NCBI RefSeq assembly: GCF_016745275.1
Contig: NZ_JADOEP010000015.1
Coordinates: forward strand, 42,063 to 106,062
Direction: 5' to 3'
Origin: Enterococcus sp. BWB1-3
Lineage (GTDB): Bacteria; Bacillota; Bacilli; Lactobacillales; Enterococcaceae
Length of the DNA stretch: 64,000 nucleotides
Shown here: positions 1 through 9,117 of the stretch, in pieces
Layout: every line of letters begins with the position of its first letter
Position numbering within the stretch: position 1 is the first letter of the stretch
The notes under the pieces: generated by a model
Seen by the model: the letters and a program-made list of their open reading frames with translations, nothing else
Told to the model about the DNA's origin: nothing
Database searches by the model: none
Translations under genes and position numbers: made by a program

Positions 1-50
1 TTTCATGGTAAACTCCATTTCTTTTTTTATTTTTCTGATAAACACTGGGG

Positions 51-803
51 TTATTCTGGTTTAATATCTTTATTCTCTTTAAAGCTTTTTGAAACAGTTT
101 TTGCAGTAAATAGTTCAGCTGCTTCAGCATTCTCACCGGTCATTTTAAATTCCGGATCAGTACTGACTTTGATATTTATATCCATGCTGTTATCTAATAT
201 ATAGAAGGAGATGGCTGATTCAACTTTTCCGCCAGGTTTGACTGCAGAAGTACTTTTATTATAGAGCTCCTTGTATTCCTTGTAGCGATATAGTTCATTT
301 GCCCAATCAAGATGTGTTTCTGTATTCTTATCTTCTTCTGTAACATAAAGATAATTTAACGCCTCTATGTTGGTTTCTATATTTTCTGATCCTGTATTTT
401 CCATGGTGTAATAGACTATTACTAAACCATCTTTATCCAAGTGTGAGGATATATTTTGAATAAAATCAACTTTTGTTACTGTGAATTTGATTTTTTCGTT
501 TTTAATGGTGTAGTCTATGATGCTGTTTTTGAGTTCCGAAACCTTTTTTGTTTCATCGCTACTTTGTTCAGTGCTTTCACTGGTAACAGCTGATTTTTTT
601 TCTTTGGTTGAAGAAGTTGCCGTGTTACTGATATCAACGCCATTTTCACTTAATTCGTCGATTCTCTCATGTAAGTTATCAACACTTTTTGATATTTTGT
701 CAACTTTTTCTTCTAGTTTCGAAGTATCCATGCTGCTGCATCCTGCAAGGAGCAATCCGCATAACAGAAAACTCCCTAAACATACCCAATTTTTCTTTTT
801 CAT
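51..803 (-). CDS. Putative lipoprotein with DUF5067-like domain
   Basis: The 250-residue product begins with a type II signal peptide: lysines, a hydrophobic stretch and the lipobox LLAGC, so Cys22 should be lipidated and the protein anchored on the outer face of the membrane. Residues about 29-55 form a short heptad-like coiled coil. A low-complexity Ser/Thr/Glu linker follows to about residue 90. The C-terminal 150 residues, with the pattern LVIVYYTMENTG, resemble the immunoglobulin-like DUF5067 domain common in Firmicutes lipoproteins. It is transcribed alone and leftward. The role is unknown; an extracellular binding or envelope function is inference. The domain assignment is from memory of the family pattern. 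Confidence 0.75.
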   Translation of the reverse strand: MKKKNWVCLGSFLLCGLLLAGCSSMDTSKLEEKVDKISKSVDNLHERIDELSENGVDISNTATSSTKEKKSAVTSESTEQSSDETKKVSELKNSIIDYTIKNEKIKFTVTKVDFIQNISSHLDKDGLVIVYYTMENTGSENIETNIEALNYLYVTEEDKNTETHLDWANELYRYKEYKELYNKSTSAVKPGGKVESAISFYILDNSMDINIKVSTDPEFKMTGENAEAAELFTAKTVSKSFKENKDIKPE

Positions 804-965
804 TCTTCCTTTTCTCCTTTACTGCAACTATCTATTTACATAATTGTTAAAAATAACAAACTATATTTTAAGAGTAGCATAGGATGATAACGAAAGTAAA
901 TATCAGTTATTTTGGTTTATCAGAAAACAAATGAGAATAATAGCAGAGAGATAAAAATCATTTTG

Positions 966-995
966 TTCGAAACATTTTTATTCCCTAGTTATAAT
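966..995 (+). promoter_or_regulatory. Sigma-A-type promoter of the disulfide reductase gene
   Basis: A perfect TATAAT lies at 990-995, with a weaker TTCGAA-type -35 18 bases upstream. Transcription would begin near 1002. The ATG at 994 would therefore lie inside the promoter, which argues for one of the downstream starts of the next gene. Confidence 0.5.
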
Positions 996-1029
996 GAAGG
1001 AAGTGATAAGAATGGAGAGAGGATTAGAT

Positions 1030-2364
1030 ATGAAGCGAGATTTTGATGTAATTATTGTTGGAAGTGGACCGGGAGGTATGGCTGCTGCATATGATTTGAA
1101 AGCAGCAGGAAAATCGGCAGCAGTTGTAGAAGCTGATAAATGGGGCGGTACTTGTCCAAACAGAGGCTGTGATCCAAAAAAGATCTTGTATCATGCAATA
1201 GAGGTTCAGGAAAATGTCAAACAACTGGCTGGTCATGGAACTCAGAAGCCTTCACCAATTATTTGGGAGGAGTTAATGGCTTTCAAAGAGGAATTTACAT
1301 CAGCCGTACCGAGGGAACAAAAGGAAGGGTTAACAAATGCTGGAATCGAAGTGATTGAAGGAAAAGCTGTTTTTGAGGATCAACATACAATTGTTGTTGA
1401 GAACAGGAGGTTTACAGCGGATTATTTTATTCTTGCAGCTGGTCAGCATGCAGCAATTCTGGATATTCCCGGAAAGGTGTATCTGGAAACAAGTACAGAT
1501 TTTCTGGAAATGTTTCATCTGCCTAAAACAATACTTTTTATTGGCGGCGGATATATTTCTTTTGAATTGGCTAATATTGCTCATAAGAGTGGAAGTGATG
1601 TACATATTATTCATCATAATGATCGTCCGTTGAAAGGGTTTGATAAGCAGCAGGTTTTTGAATTAACCCAGCGTATGGTGCAGGATGGGATTCATTTTCA
1701 TTTTAGCGAGTCTGTGACTGAAATAAAAAAAGAAGAAGGATTATTGAGGGTGAAGCTTGAATATGGTAAAGAACTAATTGTTGAAAAAGCTATTTGTGCA
1801 ACCGGAAGAATCCCAAATGTTGAAAAAATGAATTTGGAGGAGATCGGCGTAGCTTATTCTAAAAGAGGAATTGAAGTGGATGGATTTCTTCGAACAAGTG
1901 TATCGAATATTTATGCTCTTGGTGACTGTCTTGCAAAAAAACAACCCAAACTGACTCCTGTTTCAAGCTTTGAAGGGAGCTATCTGGCGTCTTTAATAAG
2001 TGGAAATGAAGAGCAGAAAATTAATTATCCCCAAATTCCTACTATTTTGTTTACTTCGCCTAAGCTGGCACAGGTTGGCAAAACTGAAGTGGAAGAGCAG
2101 GAGAAGGAAGAGTTTAAGGCTCAAAATTTGGATTTATCCGGCTGGTTTACTTATAAGCAAAGGAACGAACTGTTGGCTGAAGCAAGGATTGTTGTAAACA
2201 AAAAAACAGGATTATTGGTTGGAGCTTCACTCCTCAGTAATGAAGCAGATCAGCTGGTCAGCTTAATGACACTGCTCATTAATCAGAAAATTTCGGCAGC
2301 AGATATCAGTAAGCAAATGATGCTTTATCCCACAGTCGCCAGTGATATCAACTACTTATATTAA
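1030..2364 (+). CDS. FAD/NAD(P)-dependent disulfide oxidoreductase (glutathione reductase/LPD family)
   Basis: Class I pyridine nucleotide-disulfide oxidoreductase of 444 residues. It has an N-terminal FAD-binding GSGPGG near residue 12 and a redox-active CxxxxC in GGTCPNRGC near residue 42. A second Rossmann motif, GGGYISFE, near residue 180 binds NAD(P)H, and GDC near residue 300 is the second FAD contact. I chose ATG 1030 because a GAGAGAGGA ribosome site precedes it by 7 bases and the promoter covers the upstream ATG at 994; ATG 1012 is the alternative. The C-terminal HPT(x)xE of lipoamide and glutathione reductases is replaced by YPTVAS, so the usual catalytic histidine is missing. The substrate is therefore unclear; no E1/E2 genes of a keto-acid complex are nearby. 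Confidence 0.85.
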   Translation: MKRDFDVIIVGSGPGGMAAAYDLKAAGKSAAVVEADKWGGTCPNRGCDPKKILYHAIEVQENVKQLAGHGTQKPSPIIWEELMAFKEEFTSAVPREQKEGLTNAGIEVIEGKAVFEDQHTIVVENRRFTADYFILAAGQHAAILDIPGKVYLETSTDFLEMFHLPKTILFIGGGYISFELANIAHKSGSDVHIIHHNDRPLKGFDKQQVFELTQRMVQDGIHFHFSESVTEIKKEEGLLRVKLEYGKELIVEKAICATGRIPNVEKMNLEEIGVAYSKRGIEVDGFLRTSVSNIYALGDCLAKKQPKLTPVSSFEGSYLASLISGNEEQKINYPQIPTILFTSPKLAQVGKTEVEEQEKEEFKAQNLDLSGWFTYKQRNELLAEARIVVNKKTGLLVGASLLSNEADQLVSLMTLLINQKISAADISKQMMLYPTVASDINYLY

Positions 2365-2491
2365 TTAATAGTCGGGAAAAAAAGTCGTATTGACACAAGT
2401 AGTTCGATCAGTAATCTAACTATTGATAATCAGTACCGCTTTTTCCGGCTGTTTGTTTTAGTGCAGCAAAAGCAAATGAAGCCCTCTAGAG

Positions 2492-2902
2492 TTATTTCGC
2501 CAGATAGTATTTTGTGGTTCCCCTGAACAGTGAATCGGGCAGTTTACCCAAAACATGATAGCTGTGTTTTTCATAGAATGTCTTGGCTTGATAATCCTGA
2601 GTATGAATAGTGATAATTTCAGCATTTTGACTTTTTGCGTAGTTTTCGGCTTGAATAAGCAGGTTAGAGCCCAAACCATCCTTTCTATATTCCGTATCGA
2701 CTGCTAAAAGAGAAATATGTGTAGTATTCATCCAATTATTCGCTGTGATACCACCAATGTATTTTGTACCATCATAGGCTCCTATAGAGAAATGCGTTGG
2801 GATTGCTTGCTCAACTCCTGTTGCTTCAGTTTGATGAGCATCCAAAAAAGCGATGATATTCCTTTCATTCTCTTTGAAATCTATTTCTTTAAATTCAACC
2901 AT
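2492..2902 (-). CDS. GNAT family N-acetyltransferase
   Basis: The 136-residue protein has the GNAT acetyl-CoA loop in the segment around EYRKDGLGSNLL (motif A, R/Q-x-x-G-x-G/A) followed by a typical FYEKHSY motif B. It should transfer an acetyl group from acetyl-CoA to an amine; the substrate is not predictable. The start at 2902 is preceded on the minus strand by AAAAGGAGAC, which decides against the longer open frame that runs to 3166. It is a single gene, convergent with the oxidoreductase. Confidence 0.85.
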   Translation of the reverse strand: MVEFKEIDFKENERNIIAFLDAHQTEATGVEQAIPTHFSIGAYDGTKYIGGITANNWMNTTHISLLAVDTEYRKDGLGSNLLIQAENYAKSQNAEIITIHTQDYQAKTFYEKHSYHVLGKLPDSLFRGTTKYYLAK

Positions 2903-3106
2903 GATATTGTCTCCTTTTAATCCAATACAACAGTATAAAGAGTTTAAAATAAATAAGAAAGCCGTGGGAATAACATTTTTATTGCAGCAGTAATTTCTGA
3001 TTAAAAATTGAGATGAAATAACCCTCCATAGATATTTTTCAGTGAAAATGATAAACTGGAAAAAGATTAAAAAGGGCAAATGATTGAATGTGGAGGAAGA
3101 CAGGCT

Positions 3107-3733
3107 ATGGATTTGTATTTTACCCGTCATGGGAAAACAGAATGGAATAAGGAATTGAGATTTCAAGGGATGACAGGGGATTCGCCGCTACTTCCATCGA
3201 GTTATGAAGAAATTGGCAAATTAGGAAATCATTTAAAGAAAGTAGCTTTTAAAAAAATATATTCAAGTACTTCTTTGAGAGCCCGGAAGACGGCAGAAGG
3301 TTTGAATTCCGAGCTCTTAAAACCCGCAGAAATTATTTATACAGATGAGTTGAAGGAATTAGGACTAGGCAAGCTGGAAGGACAGTCAATTCATGAAATG
3401 CGCAAGTTATATGCTAATCAAATGGACAATATGCGTTATCATTTGGATCGCTATGAACCGGAAATATTTGGAGGCGAACCGATAGAATCAGCAATTTTAC
3501 GTATTTCAGGAGTGGTACAGCAGGCGATAGCAGCAGGTGAAGGGCCCTATTTATTTGTCGGTCATGGTGCTTCTCTGACTGCCGGCATTCAACATCTTGC
3601 CGGGAAAGACATGAGTGAACTGAGAAATATGGGGGGGTTAAATAACAACAGCCTGACCATTCTAAAAACAACTGAGCCTCATCATCAGGGGCCATTTAAG
3701 CTTGCATTATGGAATGATGATTCCTTTTTATAA
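3107..3733 (+). CDS. Histidine phosphatase family protein (phosphoglycerate mutase-like)
   Basis: The product of 208 residues opens with the catalytic RHG signature (LYFTRHGKTEWN, His8) and carries the second catalytic His in FVGHGAS near residue 155, as in phosphoglycerate-mutase-like phosphatases. Such proteins form a transient phosphohistidine and act on small phosphorylated metabolites; true cofactor-dependent mutase activity is unlikely at this length. The ATG at 3107 has GGAGGAAG 7 bases upstream, better than the open ATG at 3080. The next gene, recD2, starts 30 bases downstream on the same strand, so the two probably share a transcript. Confidence 0.85.
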   Translation: MDLYFTRHGKTEWNKELRFQGMTGDSPLLPSSYEEIGKLGNHLKKVAFKKIYSSTSLRARKTAEGLNSELLKPAEIIYTDELKELGLGKLEGQSIHEMRKLYANQMDNMRYHLDRYEPEIFGGEPIESAILRISGVVQQAIAAGEGPYLFVGHGASLTAGIQHLAGKDMSELRNMGGLNNNSLTILKTTEPHHQGPFKLALWNDDSFL

Positions 3734-3762
3734 AAAAACAAGACAGACAGGTGGTGAATCAG

Positions 3763-6372
3763 ATGGAGCTTATTCCAGATGAAGCAGAAAAACAATTTAT
3801 TGCCGGGAAAATTGAAGCAATCTTTTTTCAAAATCCAAGTAATTTTTATAAAGTTCTTTTAGTTTCCATTGCAGATACAAATACAGATTTTTTGGAAAAG
3901 GAAATTGTTGTAACTGGAAGTTTTGGTGATATTCAGGAGGAAGAACCATACCGCTTCTTTGGTCATTTTACAGATCATCCCCGATATGGTCGTCAGTTTC
4001 AAGTAGATAGTTATCGACAGGAACGTCCGACCTCTGCGAATGGGGTAGTGGCCTATCTGTCCAGTGATAAATTTCCGGGCATCGGAAAAAGAACTGCCGA
4101 AAAAATTGTTGAAACGCTGGGAGAAGAAGCAATTGACCGGATTATTGAGGAACCTGATCTGCTTCAGGAAATTCCCCAGCTTAATGAAAAAAAGCGGGCA
4201 TTAATTTTGGATACCATCCGTTTAAATCATGGAATGGAGCAGGTGATTGTCGGGTTAAGCCGTTATGGTTTTGGGAGTCAGCTGGCTTTTACTATTTATC
4301 AGACGTACAAAGAAGATACACTTTCTATCATTCAGGAAAATCCATATCAGCTGGTAGAAGATATTGAGGGAATAGGGTTTAAGCGTGCGGATAATATGGC
4401 AGAGCAGCTTGGAATCCGAGCTGATTCAGATCAGCGGGTTAGAGCCGCAATCACTCATGAAGTTTTTCAGCATTCTGTTCGTACAGGTGATACATATGTT
4501 GAGGCGGAAGTGTTATTGAATAATAGTATTCAATTGTTGGAAGGCAGCCGTCCAGTAGAGATTTCTCCAGATCAGGCAGCAAATCAGATTATTCATCTGG
4601 TGGAGGAAGGAAAGATTCAACAGGAAGGTACGAAGCTGTTTGAAAACAGTCTGTATTTTTCTGAGTGGGGGATTGGAACTTCTATCCAGCGTCTTCTGTC
4701 ACGAAAAAAAGAGATCCTTTATGATCCGGAGGAAGTAGAGAAAGATATACGAATCATTGAAAAGCAGCAGGGAATCCTTTATGGCGAGTCACAGCAAAAT
4801 GCCATTGAAGAAGCCATCAAATCCCCTCTGTTTATTTTAACCGGGGGACCAGGAACAGGGAAAACGACTGTTATAAATGGGATTGTATCTTTGTTTGCGG
4901 AACTAAATGGAATTTCTTTAGATTTAAAGGACTATACACAGGAAATGTTTCCTATCCATTTGGCAGCGCCTACGGGTCGTGCTGCAAAGCGAATGAATGA
5001 AACAACCGGCTTGAATGCCAGTACGATTCATCGGCTTTTGGGATTGACCGGGCGAGAAAAAAATCCAACGATGAGTGCCAAAGAATTGGAAGGAGGATTG
5101 CTGATCATCGATGAAATGTCGATGGTTGATACCTGGCTTGCCAACACTCTGTTCAAAGCAATCCCAACAAATATGCAGGTTATTTTAGTCGGTGATAAGG
5201 ACCAGCTCCCTTCTGTAGGACCGGGACAAGTGCTGCATGATCTGCTTCAGATCGAAGAAATACCCAGCATTGAGCTGACTGAAATTTATCGACAGGGAGA
5301 TGGGTCAAGTATTGTTCCTCTTGCTCACGAGATTCGTCAGGGAAAACTGCCTTCAGATTTCACGATCAACCAGAAGGATCGCTCGTTTTTCGCCAGTGAT
5401 GCGTACCACATTGAAACGTATGTAAAGCAGATTGTGACCAAAGCGAAGTTAAAAGGTTTTACTGCTCAGGATATTCAGCTGCTGGCACCTATGTATAGAG
5501 GGGTTGCCGGTATTGATGCATTGAATAAAATGATGCAGGAAATATTTAATCCAAACGATGGAACAAAAAAAGAAGTCTCATGGAATGACACTGTTTATCG
5601 AATCGGTGATAAGGTTTTGCATCTGGTCAATTCACCTGAAGTAAACGTATTTAATGGTGATATGGGAGAAGTTGTTGGAATTATTCCGGCAAAAGAGTCT
5701 GATGATAAAGTGGATGAGCTGGTTCTCCAATTTGATAATACAGAGGTCAGCTATAAGCGAAATGAATGGAATAAGATTACATTGTCCTATTGCTGCTCCA
5801 TTCATAAATCTCAGGGCAGTGAGTTTAAAATGGTTATTTTGCCGATCGTTCGCCAATACAATCGAATGCTTCAGAGAAATCTTCTGTATACAGCGGTTAC
5901 ACGAAGTAAGGATATTTTGATTCTTTTAGGAGAAATCAATGCTTTTCAGGAGTGTGTGAATCGAGAATCAGCAAGTCGGATGACGACACTGAAACAACGT
6001 ATTCTAGATGCGGGCGGAATGACCCTAACGTTAAGAACCCAACTGGAAGCATATGAAGAAGGTTTAATGAAAGAATCGCCGTTTACAGAAGTTGAGGAAA
6101 GCTCTGAGAGAGAAGCTGTTTCTTCAAAAGCGCCAGTTTTAATTGAAGAAGAGTCGGCAATATATACTGTAGAAACTGGTAAAAAGAGAGAAGAATCAAA
6201 ATCTGACCAGTCAATTTCGTTGTTTGATGTTGCAGAACCGGAGAAGGAAATAGTCGAAAAAATAGAAACAGAAATTGAGTGGCTGCTGACCCCTCATCTT
6301 GCTTCAGCCCAGACTATTGATCCGATGATTGGAATGAATGGCGTAACACCAAGTGATTTTTTGACTGAATAA
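3763..6372 (+). CDS. recD2: ATP-dependent RecD-like DNA helicase RecD2
   Basis: SF1B 5'-3' DNA helicase of 869 residues. An N-terminal OB-like region and helix-hairpin-helix segments (GIGKRTAE near residue 108, GIGFKRAD near residue 205) distinguish RecD2 from the RecBCD subunit. Helicase motifs follow in order: Walker A GGPGTGKTT near 361, DEMSMVD near 449, GDKDQLPSVGPG near 476 and AVTRS near 711. The last 120 residues are acidic and probably disordered. No recB or recC is present here, consistent with the stand-alone enzyme of Gram-positive bacteria, which has a role in replication-fork and repair metabolism. ATG 3763 is preceded by AGGTGG; GTG 3751 and 3754 are alternatives. Confidence 0.95.
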   Translation: MELIPDEAEKQFIAGKIEAIFFQNPSNFYKVLLVSIADTNTDFLEKEIVVTGSFGDIQEEEPYRFFGHFTDHPRYGRQFQVDSYRQERPTSANGVVAYLSSDKFPGIGKRTAEKIVETLGEEAIDRIIEEPDLLQEIPQLNEKKRALILDTIRLNHGMEQVIVGLSRYGFGSQLAFTIYQTYKEDTLSIIQENPYQLVEDIEGIGFKRADNMAEQLGIRADSDQRVRAAITHEVFQHSVRTGDTYVEAEVLLNNSIQLLEGSRPVEISPDQAANQIIHLVEEGKIQQEGTKLFENSLYFSEWGIGTSIQRLLSRKKEILYDPEEVEKDIRIIEKQQGILYGESQQNAIEEAIKSPLFILTGGPGTGKTTVINGIVSLFAELNGISLDLKDYTQEMFPIHLAAPTGRAAKRMNETTGLNASTIHRLLGLTGREKNPTMSAKELEGGLLIIDEMSMVDTWLANTLFKAIPTNMQVILVGDKDQLPSVGPGQVLHDLLQIEEIPSIELTEIYRQGDGSSIVPLAHEIRQGKLPSDFTINQKDRSFFASDAYHIETYVKQIVTKAKLKGFTAQDIQLLAPMYRGVAGIDALNKMMQEIFNPNDGTKKEVSWNDTVYRIGDKVLHLVNSPEVNVFNGDMGEVVGIIPAKESDDKVDELVLQFDNTEVSYKRNEWNKITLSYCCSIHKSQGSEFKMVILPIVRQYNRMLQRNLLYTAVTRSKDILILLGEINAFQECVNRESASRMTTLKQRILDAGGMTLTLRTQLEAYEEGLMKESPFTEVEESSEREAVSSKAPVLIEEESAIYTVETGKKREESKSDQSISLFDVAEPEKEIVEKIETEIEWLLTPHLASAQTIDPMIGMNGVTPSDFLTE

Positions 6373-6429
6373 TAAGGAATTTCCAGTATGGAATGCCGAG
6401 AAATATATAGATAATAAAAGCAAAAATAA

Positions 6430-6475
6430 AAAAGCTTCAGATCAGCGAGGTTATCTACTGCTCTGAAGCTTTTTC
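6430..6475. terminator. Bidirectional intrinsic terminator between recD2 and the lipid kinase
   Basis: A perfect 12-bp stem AAAAGCTTCAGA / TCTGAAGCTTTT (6430-6441 and 6462-6473) is flanked by A and T runs on both sides. It serves the convergent genes and touches the stop codon of the minus-strand kinase. Confidence 0.85.
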
Positions 6476-7451
6476 AGTTATCTGTAAACCAAAATTGGAA
6501 TTCTTCCAAAGAGTAGGTGATGTCCAAGTTTCGTTTTCCTAAAATTTCGCCATCTGCATGTACATATTCCGGTACAGTGGAAATAATTCTGAATTTGCTG
6601 GACTGATAGTGATGAAGGTGCTTGGAATTCATATGCTTTTGACGAATCAGTAAAAAAATCAGCCAAAAGATTTTAAAAATGTTAATTCGTTCTACTAATA
6701 CCAAATCAAGAACTGGTTTTTTGGGATCTGCAGTTGGTGCAATGGCCACTCCTCCGCCAAAATAGGGATGGTTAGTTACTGTACATAAAAAGGCTTTACT
6801 GTATTCCAGAGTTTGGCCGTTAATATCGATAAGAATCGGAAAGCCTTTTTGAGTAAATAAAACTTTTAGAATTGAAAAAAGATAGGAAAAAGATCCCATG
6901 TTAAATTTATTCAATGTTTGTTTTGTTGCAGAATCATTGGCTGCCTGAACGATTGCCGCATCAAGACCTACTCCGATATTATTTACTGCAAGTCCTTTTT
7001 CATCTTGAACTTTTTCTGAATATTTCATGACCTGAATTTTTTGCGGCTGATCAGCCCGTAATAATTGAGAGAGTGCCTTTTCTATTTGTCGGTTAATTCC
7101 TGCCCCTCTGGCAAAATCATTGCCTGAACCGCAAGGCAGATAGGCGATAGGGATGGCAGGATTGATCTCATACAATGCGTTTACAGTACAGTGAAGTGTT
7201 CCATCTCCGCCCATTACAACCAACAGGGGAAAAGGTTTATCACCACTTTCTTTCATTGACTCTTCCCATGGGATCAGAATCTTTTTGGCTAATTCCTGTA
7301 CAATTATTTTTTCATGACCTGCATATTCAGTATAATAAAGGCTGTGCTTTATATTAAATAGTTTTAGTTGTTTTTTTAATTTTGCTGCAGCTTTTTGGCC
7401 GTTTCCGCTGCCTGCATGTGTGTTGATAATCAGATATAAATGCTTTTCCAT
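6474..7451 (-). CDS. Diacylglycerol kinase catalytic-domain (DagK/YegS-type) lipid kinase
   Basis: The 325-residue protein shows the DAGK catalytic signature GGDGT at residues 81-85, the N-terminal NTHAGSGNG loop and the PCGSGNDFARG motif. The family phosphorylates diacylglycerol or related lipids with ATP at the inner face of the membrane and usually feeds phosphatidic acid back into lipid synthesis. The start at 7451 has GGAGG 6 bases upstream on the minus strand; a longer frame to 7469 would need a non-ATG start. It is a single-gene unit, with its stop merged into the shared terminator. Whether it is the essential DgkB or an accessory paralogue cannot be told from here. Confidence 0.88.
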   Translation of the reverse strand: MEKHLYLIINTHAGSGNGQKAAAKLKKQLKLFNIKHSLYYTEYAGHEKIIVQELAKKILIPWEESMKESGDKPFPLLVVMGGDGTLHCTVNALYEINPAIPIAYLPCGSGNDFARGAGINRQIEKALSQLLRADQPQKIQVMKYSEKVQDEKGLAVNNIGVGLDAAIVQAANDSATKQTLNKFNMGSFSYLFSILKVLFTQKGFPILIDINGQTLEYSKAFLCTVTNHPYFGGGVAIAPTADPKKPVLDLVLVERINIFKIFWLIFLLIRQKHMNSKHLHHYQSSKFRIISTVPEYVHADGEILGKRNLDITYSLEEFQFWFTDN

Positions 7452-7497
7452 AATTGCCTCCTTCCCCAAAAGTTTATTATAGCAGACTAGTGAAAGA

Positions 7498-7527
7498 TTG
7501 AAAGCAGAAGTTGCTCAATGTTATACT
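7498..7527 (+). promoter_or_regulatory. Promoter of the following acetyltransferase gene
   Basis: TTGAAA (7498-7503) and TATACT (7522-7527) are 18 bases apart. The predicted transcript starts near 7534, after the ATG at 7518, which supports the GTG start at 7554. Confidence 0.5.
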
Positions 7528-7553
7528 GGGAAAAGCTGAAAGGAGGAGAAGAA

Positions 7554-8042
7554 GTGCCTGATATACAATTAATGAAAATCTCAGAAAATGATTTCTCAGA
7601 CTATTATCGACTGGTTTCGGATGAAAAAGTAATGGCTCAAATTACTGAGCGGGCTATTCCAAAAACTGAAGCAATGGAGAACTTCCAAAAAGTACTTAGC
7701 CGAAATTCAAGGCTGGTAAATTTAGGTTCTTTTAAAGTAGTTCATAGTGAAACGAAGGACTTTTTAGGTTGGGTCCATGTCACTTGTGAGGAAGGAAATA
7801 CAGAAAAAGCAGAAATTGGTTATATGTTTTTACCTCAATACTGGGGACAGGGATATGGGAGGGAGGCAGTGAAGCAGCTGCTGGCTTTGGTAGAGGCTTC
7901 TCCGTTAAAAGAACTGACTGCCATGATTGCTCCCGACAACCATGCCTCAAGAAAACTATTGACAAACAACGGCTTTCAATCTGTTTTTCTTGGGATGATG
8001 GACGGTCTGAATACGGAGATATTAGATAAGATAATTAAATGA
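7554..8042 (+). CDS. GNAT family N-acetyltransferase (RimJ/RimL-like)
   Basis: 162 residues. The N-terminal half has the RimJ/RimL pattern (residue changes listed as DEKVMAQI, then TKDFLGWVHV), and the acetyl-CoA motif is in YWGQGYGREAVKQLL, followed by NHASRKLLTNNGF. It probably acetylates an N-terminal or small-molecule amine. GTG 7554 is preferred because AAGGAGG lies 7 bases upstream and a good promoter sits between this start and the upstream ATG at 7518. It stands alone between oppositely oriented genes. Confidence 0.8.
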   Translation: MPDIQLMKISENDFSDYYRLVSDEKVMAQITERAIPKTEAMENFQKVLSRNSRLVNLGSFKVVHSETKDFLGWVHVTCEEGNTEKAEIGYMFLPQYWGQGYGREAVKQLLALVEASPLKELTAMIAPDNHASRKLLTNNGFQSVFLGMMDGLNTEILDKIIK

Positions 8043-8173
8043 GTGATAGGAATAGCAAATAAAAGGAAGAAGAAGACATCAATATTCGTAATGCAGTATG
8101 GGAAGAGCATGTAGTTGCAGGTGAACTATCAGCTGAATTCTCTCCTCTTTTTTGTGAGCACATAGTTATAAAA

Positions 8174-8704
8174 TCAGTTTGTTGTATCAGCTGTTTTCTC
8201 CAATATCTCCTTTACAATTTCATCTGGATTTCTGTGTTCATTGATAATTTTTTCAGAGATATCGGTCTGGCAGAAAGCCTCCAGAATTTTATCAACAGCT
8301 AATTTTCCCCATTCTAAATTTGCTGGATTATCTTTTTCCCGAACTTCAAGTCGACGAATGAGCTCTTTTTTTGAGACATCCAGTTGAAAATGTTCCACTC
8401 TGATTCCGGATTTTTTCAACCCGCCAATAACTTCACTAAAATAATCTTCTCTGTACAATGTCATGGGGACAATAATATCACCATCATATTCTGTCGCCAG
8501 CTTAAGGAGCAGATGAAGATTCCACTGCCGCCACTCGGGATAATCCTGAAAATCATCCAGCTGAATTTCTCGTGGAAGATTTTTCATAAAGAAAATACCG
8601 ATGTTTTCCGGATCGTAAATGCAAGATTTTTTGATTGCTTTGTTAAGCAGTTCTGCAATCGTTGTTTTTCCGGAACCGAAGGCACCGTTTATCCAAATAA
8701 TCAT
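8174..8704 (-). CDS. TmrB-like P-loop ATP-binding protein
   Basis: 176 residues beginning MIIWINGAFGSGKTT, a Walker A only eight residues from the N terminus, as in Bacillus TmrB, the ATP-binding tunicamycin-resistance protein, and in small nucleoside-kinase-like P-loop proteins. The later LEVREKDNP stretch is the LID-like region. In Bacillus, TmrB is a membrane-associated ATPase that confers resistance to tunicamycin-type nucleoside antibiotics; resistance here is inference only. It is a single leftward gene with no obvious partners. Confidence 0.75.
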   Translation of the reverse strand: MIIWINGAFGSGKTTIAELLNKAIKKSCIYDPENIGIFFMKNLPREIQLDDFQDYPEWRQWNLHLLLKLATEYDGDIIVPMTLYREDYFSEVIGGLKKSGIRVEHFQLDVSKKELIRRLEVREKDNPANLEWGKLAVDKILEAFCQTDISEKIINEHRNPDEIVKEILEKTADTTN

Positions 8705-8916
8705 GTGTTTTTCCTTTCTTTGTCTGATTGTTGAGTTTGTGATGACAAAGCCATCACAAAAAGTATACCACTTTACCTATAGTGCTTGATGATGGTATAT
8801 CATTAACCGAAAATCCTATGTTTAAACAGAACTTTTTTCAGCCTAACTTTCTATGGCTTCTTTATATCGTTTGCATCATAGTGTATAATACAAATAGTAT
8901 AAAGGAGCGAGTAACA

Positions 8917-9117
8917 ATGGATGAACTAATGAACTATTTACCTTATTTGGCACCTTATCTGGTTGTTTCCTTAACGCTGAGTATTGTTGCTTTGATACAT
9001 GTTATCAAGCATCGGAATTATCGGTTTGGGAATGTCTGGATCTGGAGTATTCTGGTATTATTTTTCCAAATTATTGGTCCGATTGCATACTTTCTGATTG
9101 GAAAAGGAGAAGAGTGA
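8917..9117 (+). CDS. PLDc_N-domain small membrane protein
   Basis: The 66-residue protein has two hydrophobic helices (residues about 10-28 and 42-60) and ends in FLIGKGEE. It matches the PLDc_N domain (the membrane anchor of cardiolipin synthases) found alone beside ABC exporters in Firmicutes. ATG 8917 has AAAGGAG 10 bases upstream, and TATAAT at 8884-8889 is a likely -10. Its stop TGA overlaps the ATG of the ABC ATPase gene, so the three genes 8917-10798 are translationally coupled. The protein may be a small accessory subunit of the transporter. Confidence 0.8.
   Translation: MDELMNYLPYLAPYLVVSLTLSIVALIHVIKHRNYRFGNVWIWSILVLFFQIIGPIAYFLIGKGEE

Noticed and set aside
517..843. 108-residue plus-strand frame opposite the first lipoprotein
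   Set aside because: It is antisense to a lipoprotein with an excellent signal peptide and has no homology-like pattern or ribosome site.
2492..3166. Longer start for the minus-strand acetyltransferase
   Set aside because: The extra 88 residues are Phe/Cys-rich and non-homologous, and a clear ribosome site precedes the ATG at 2902.
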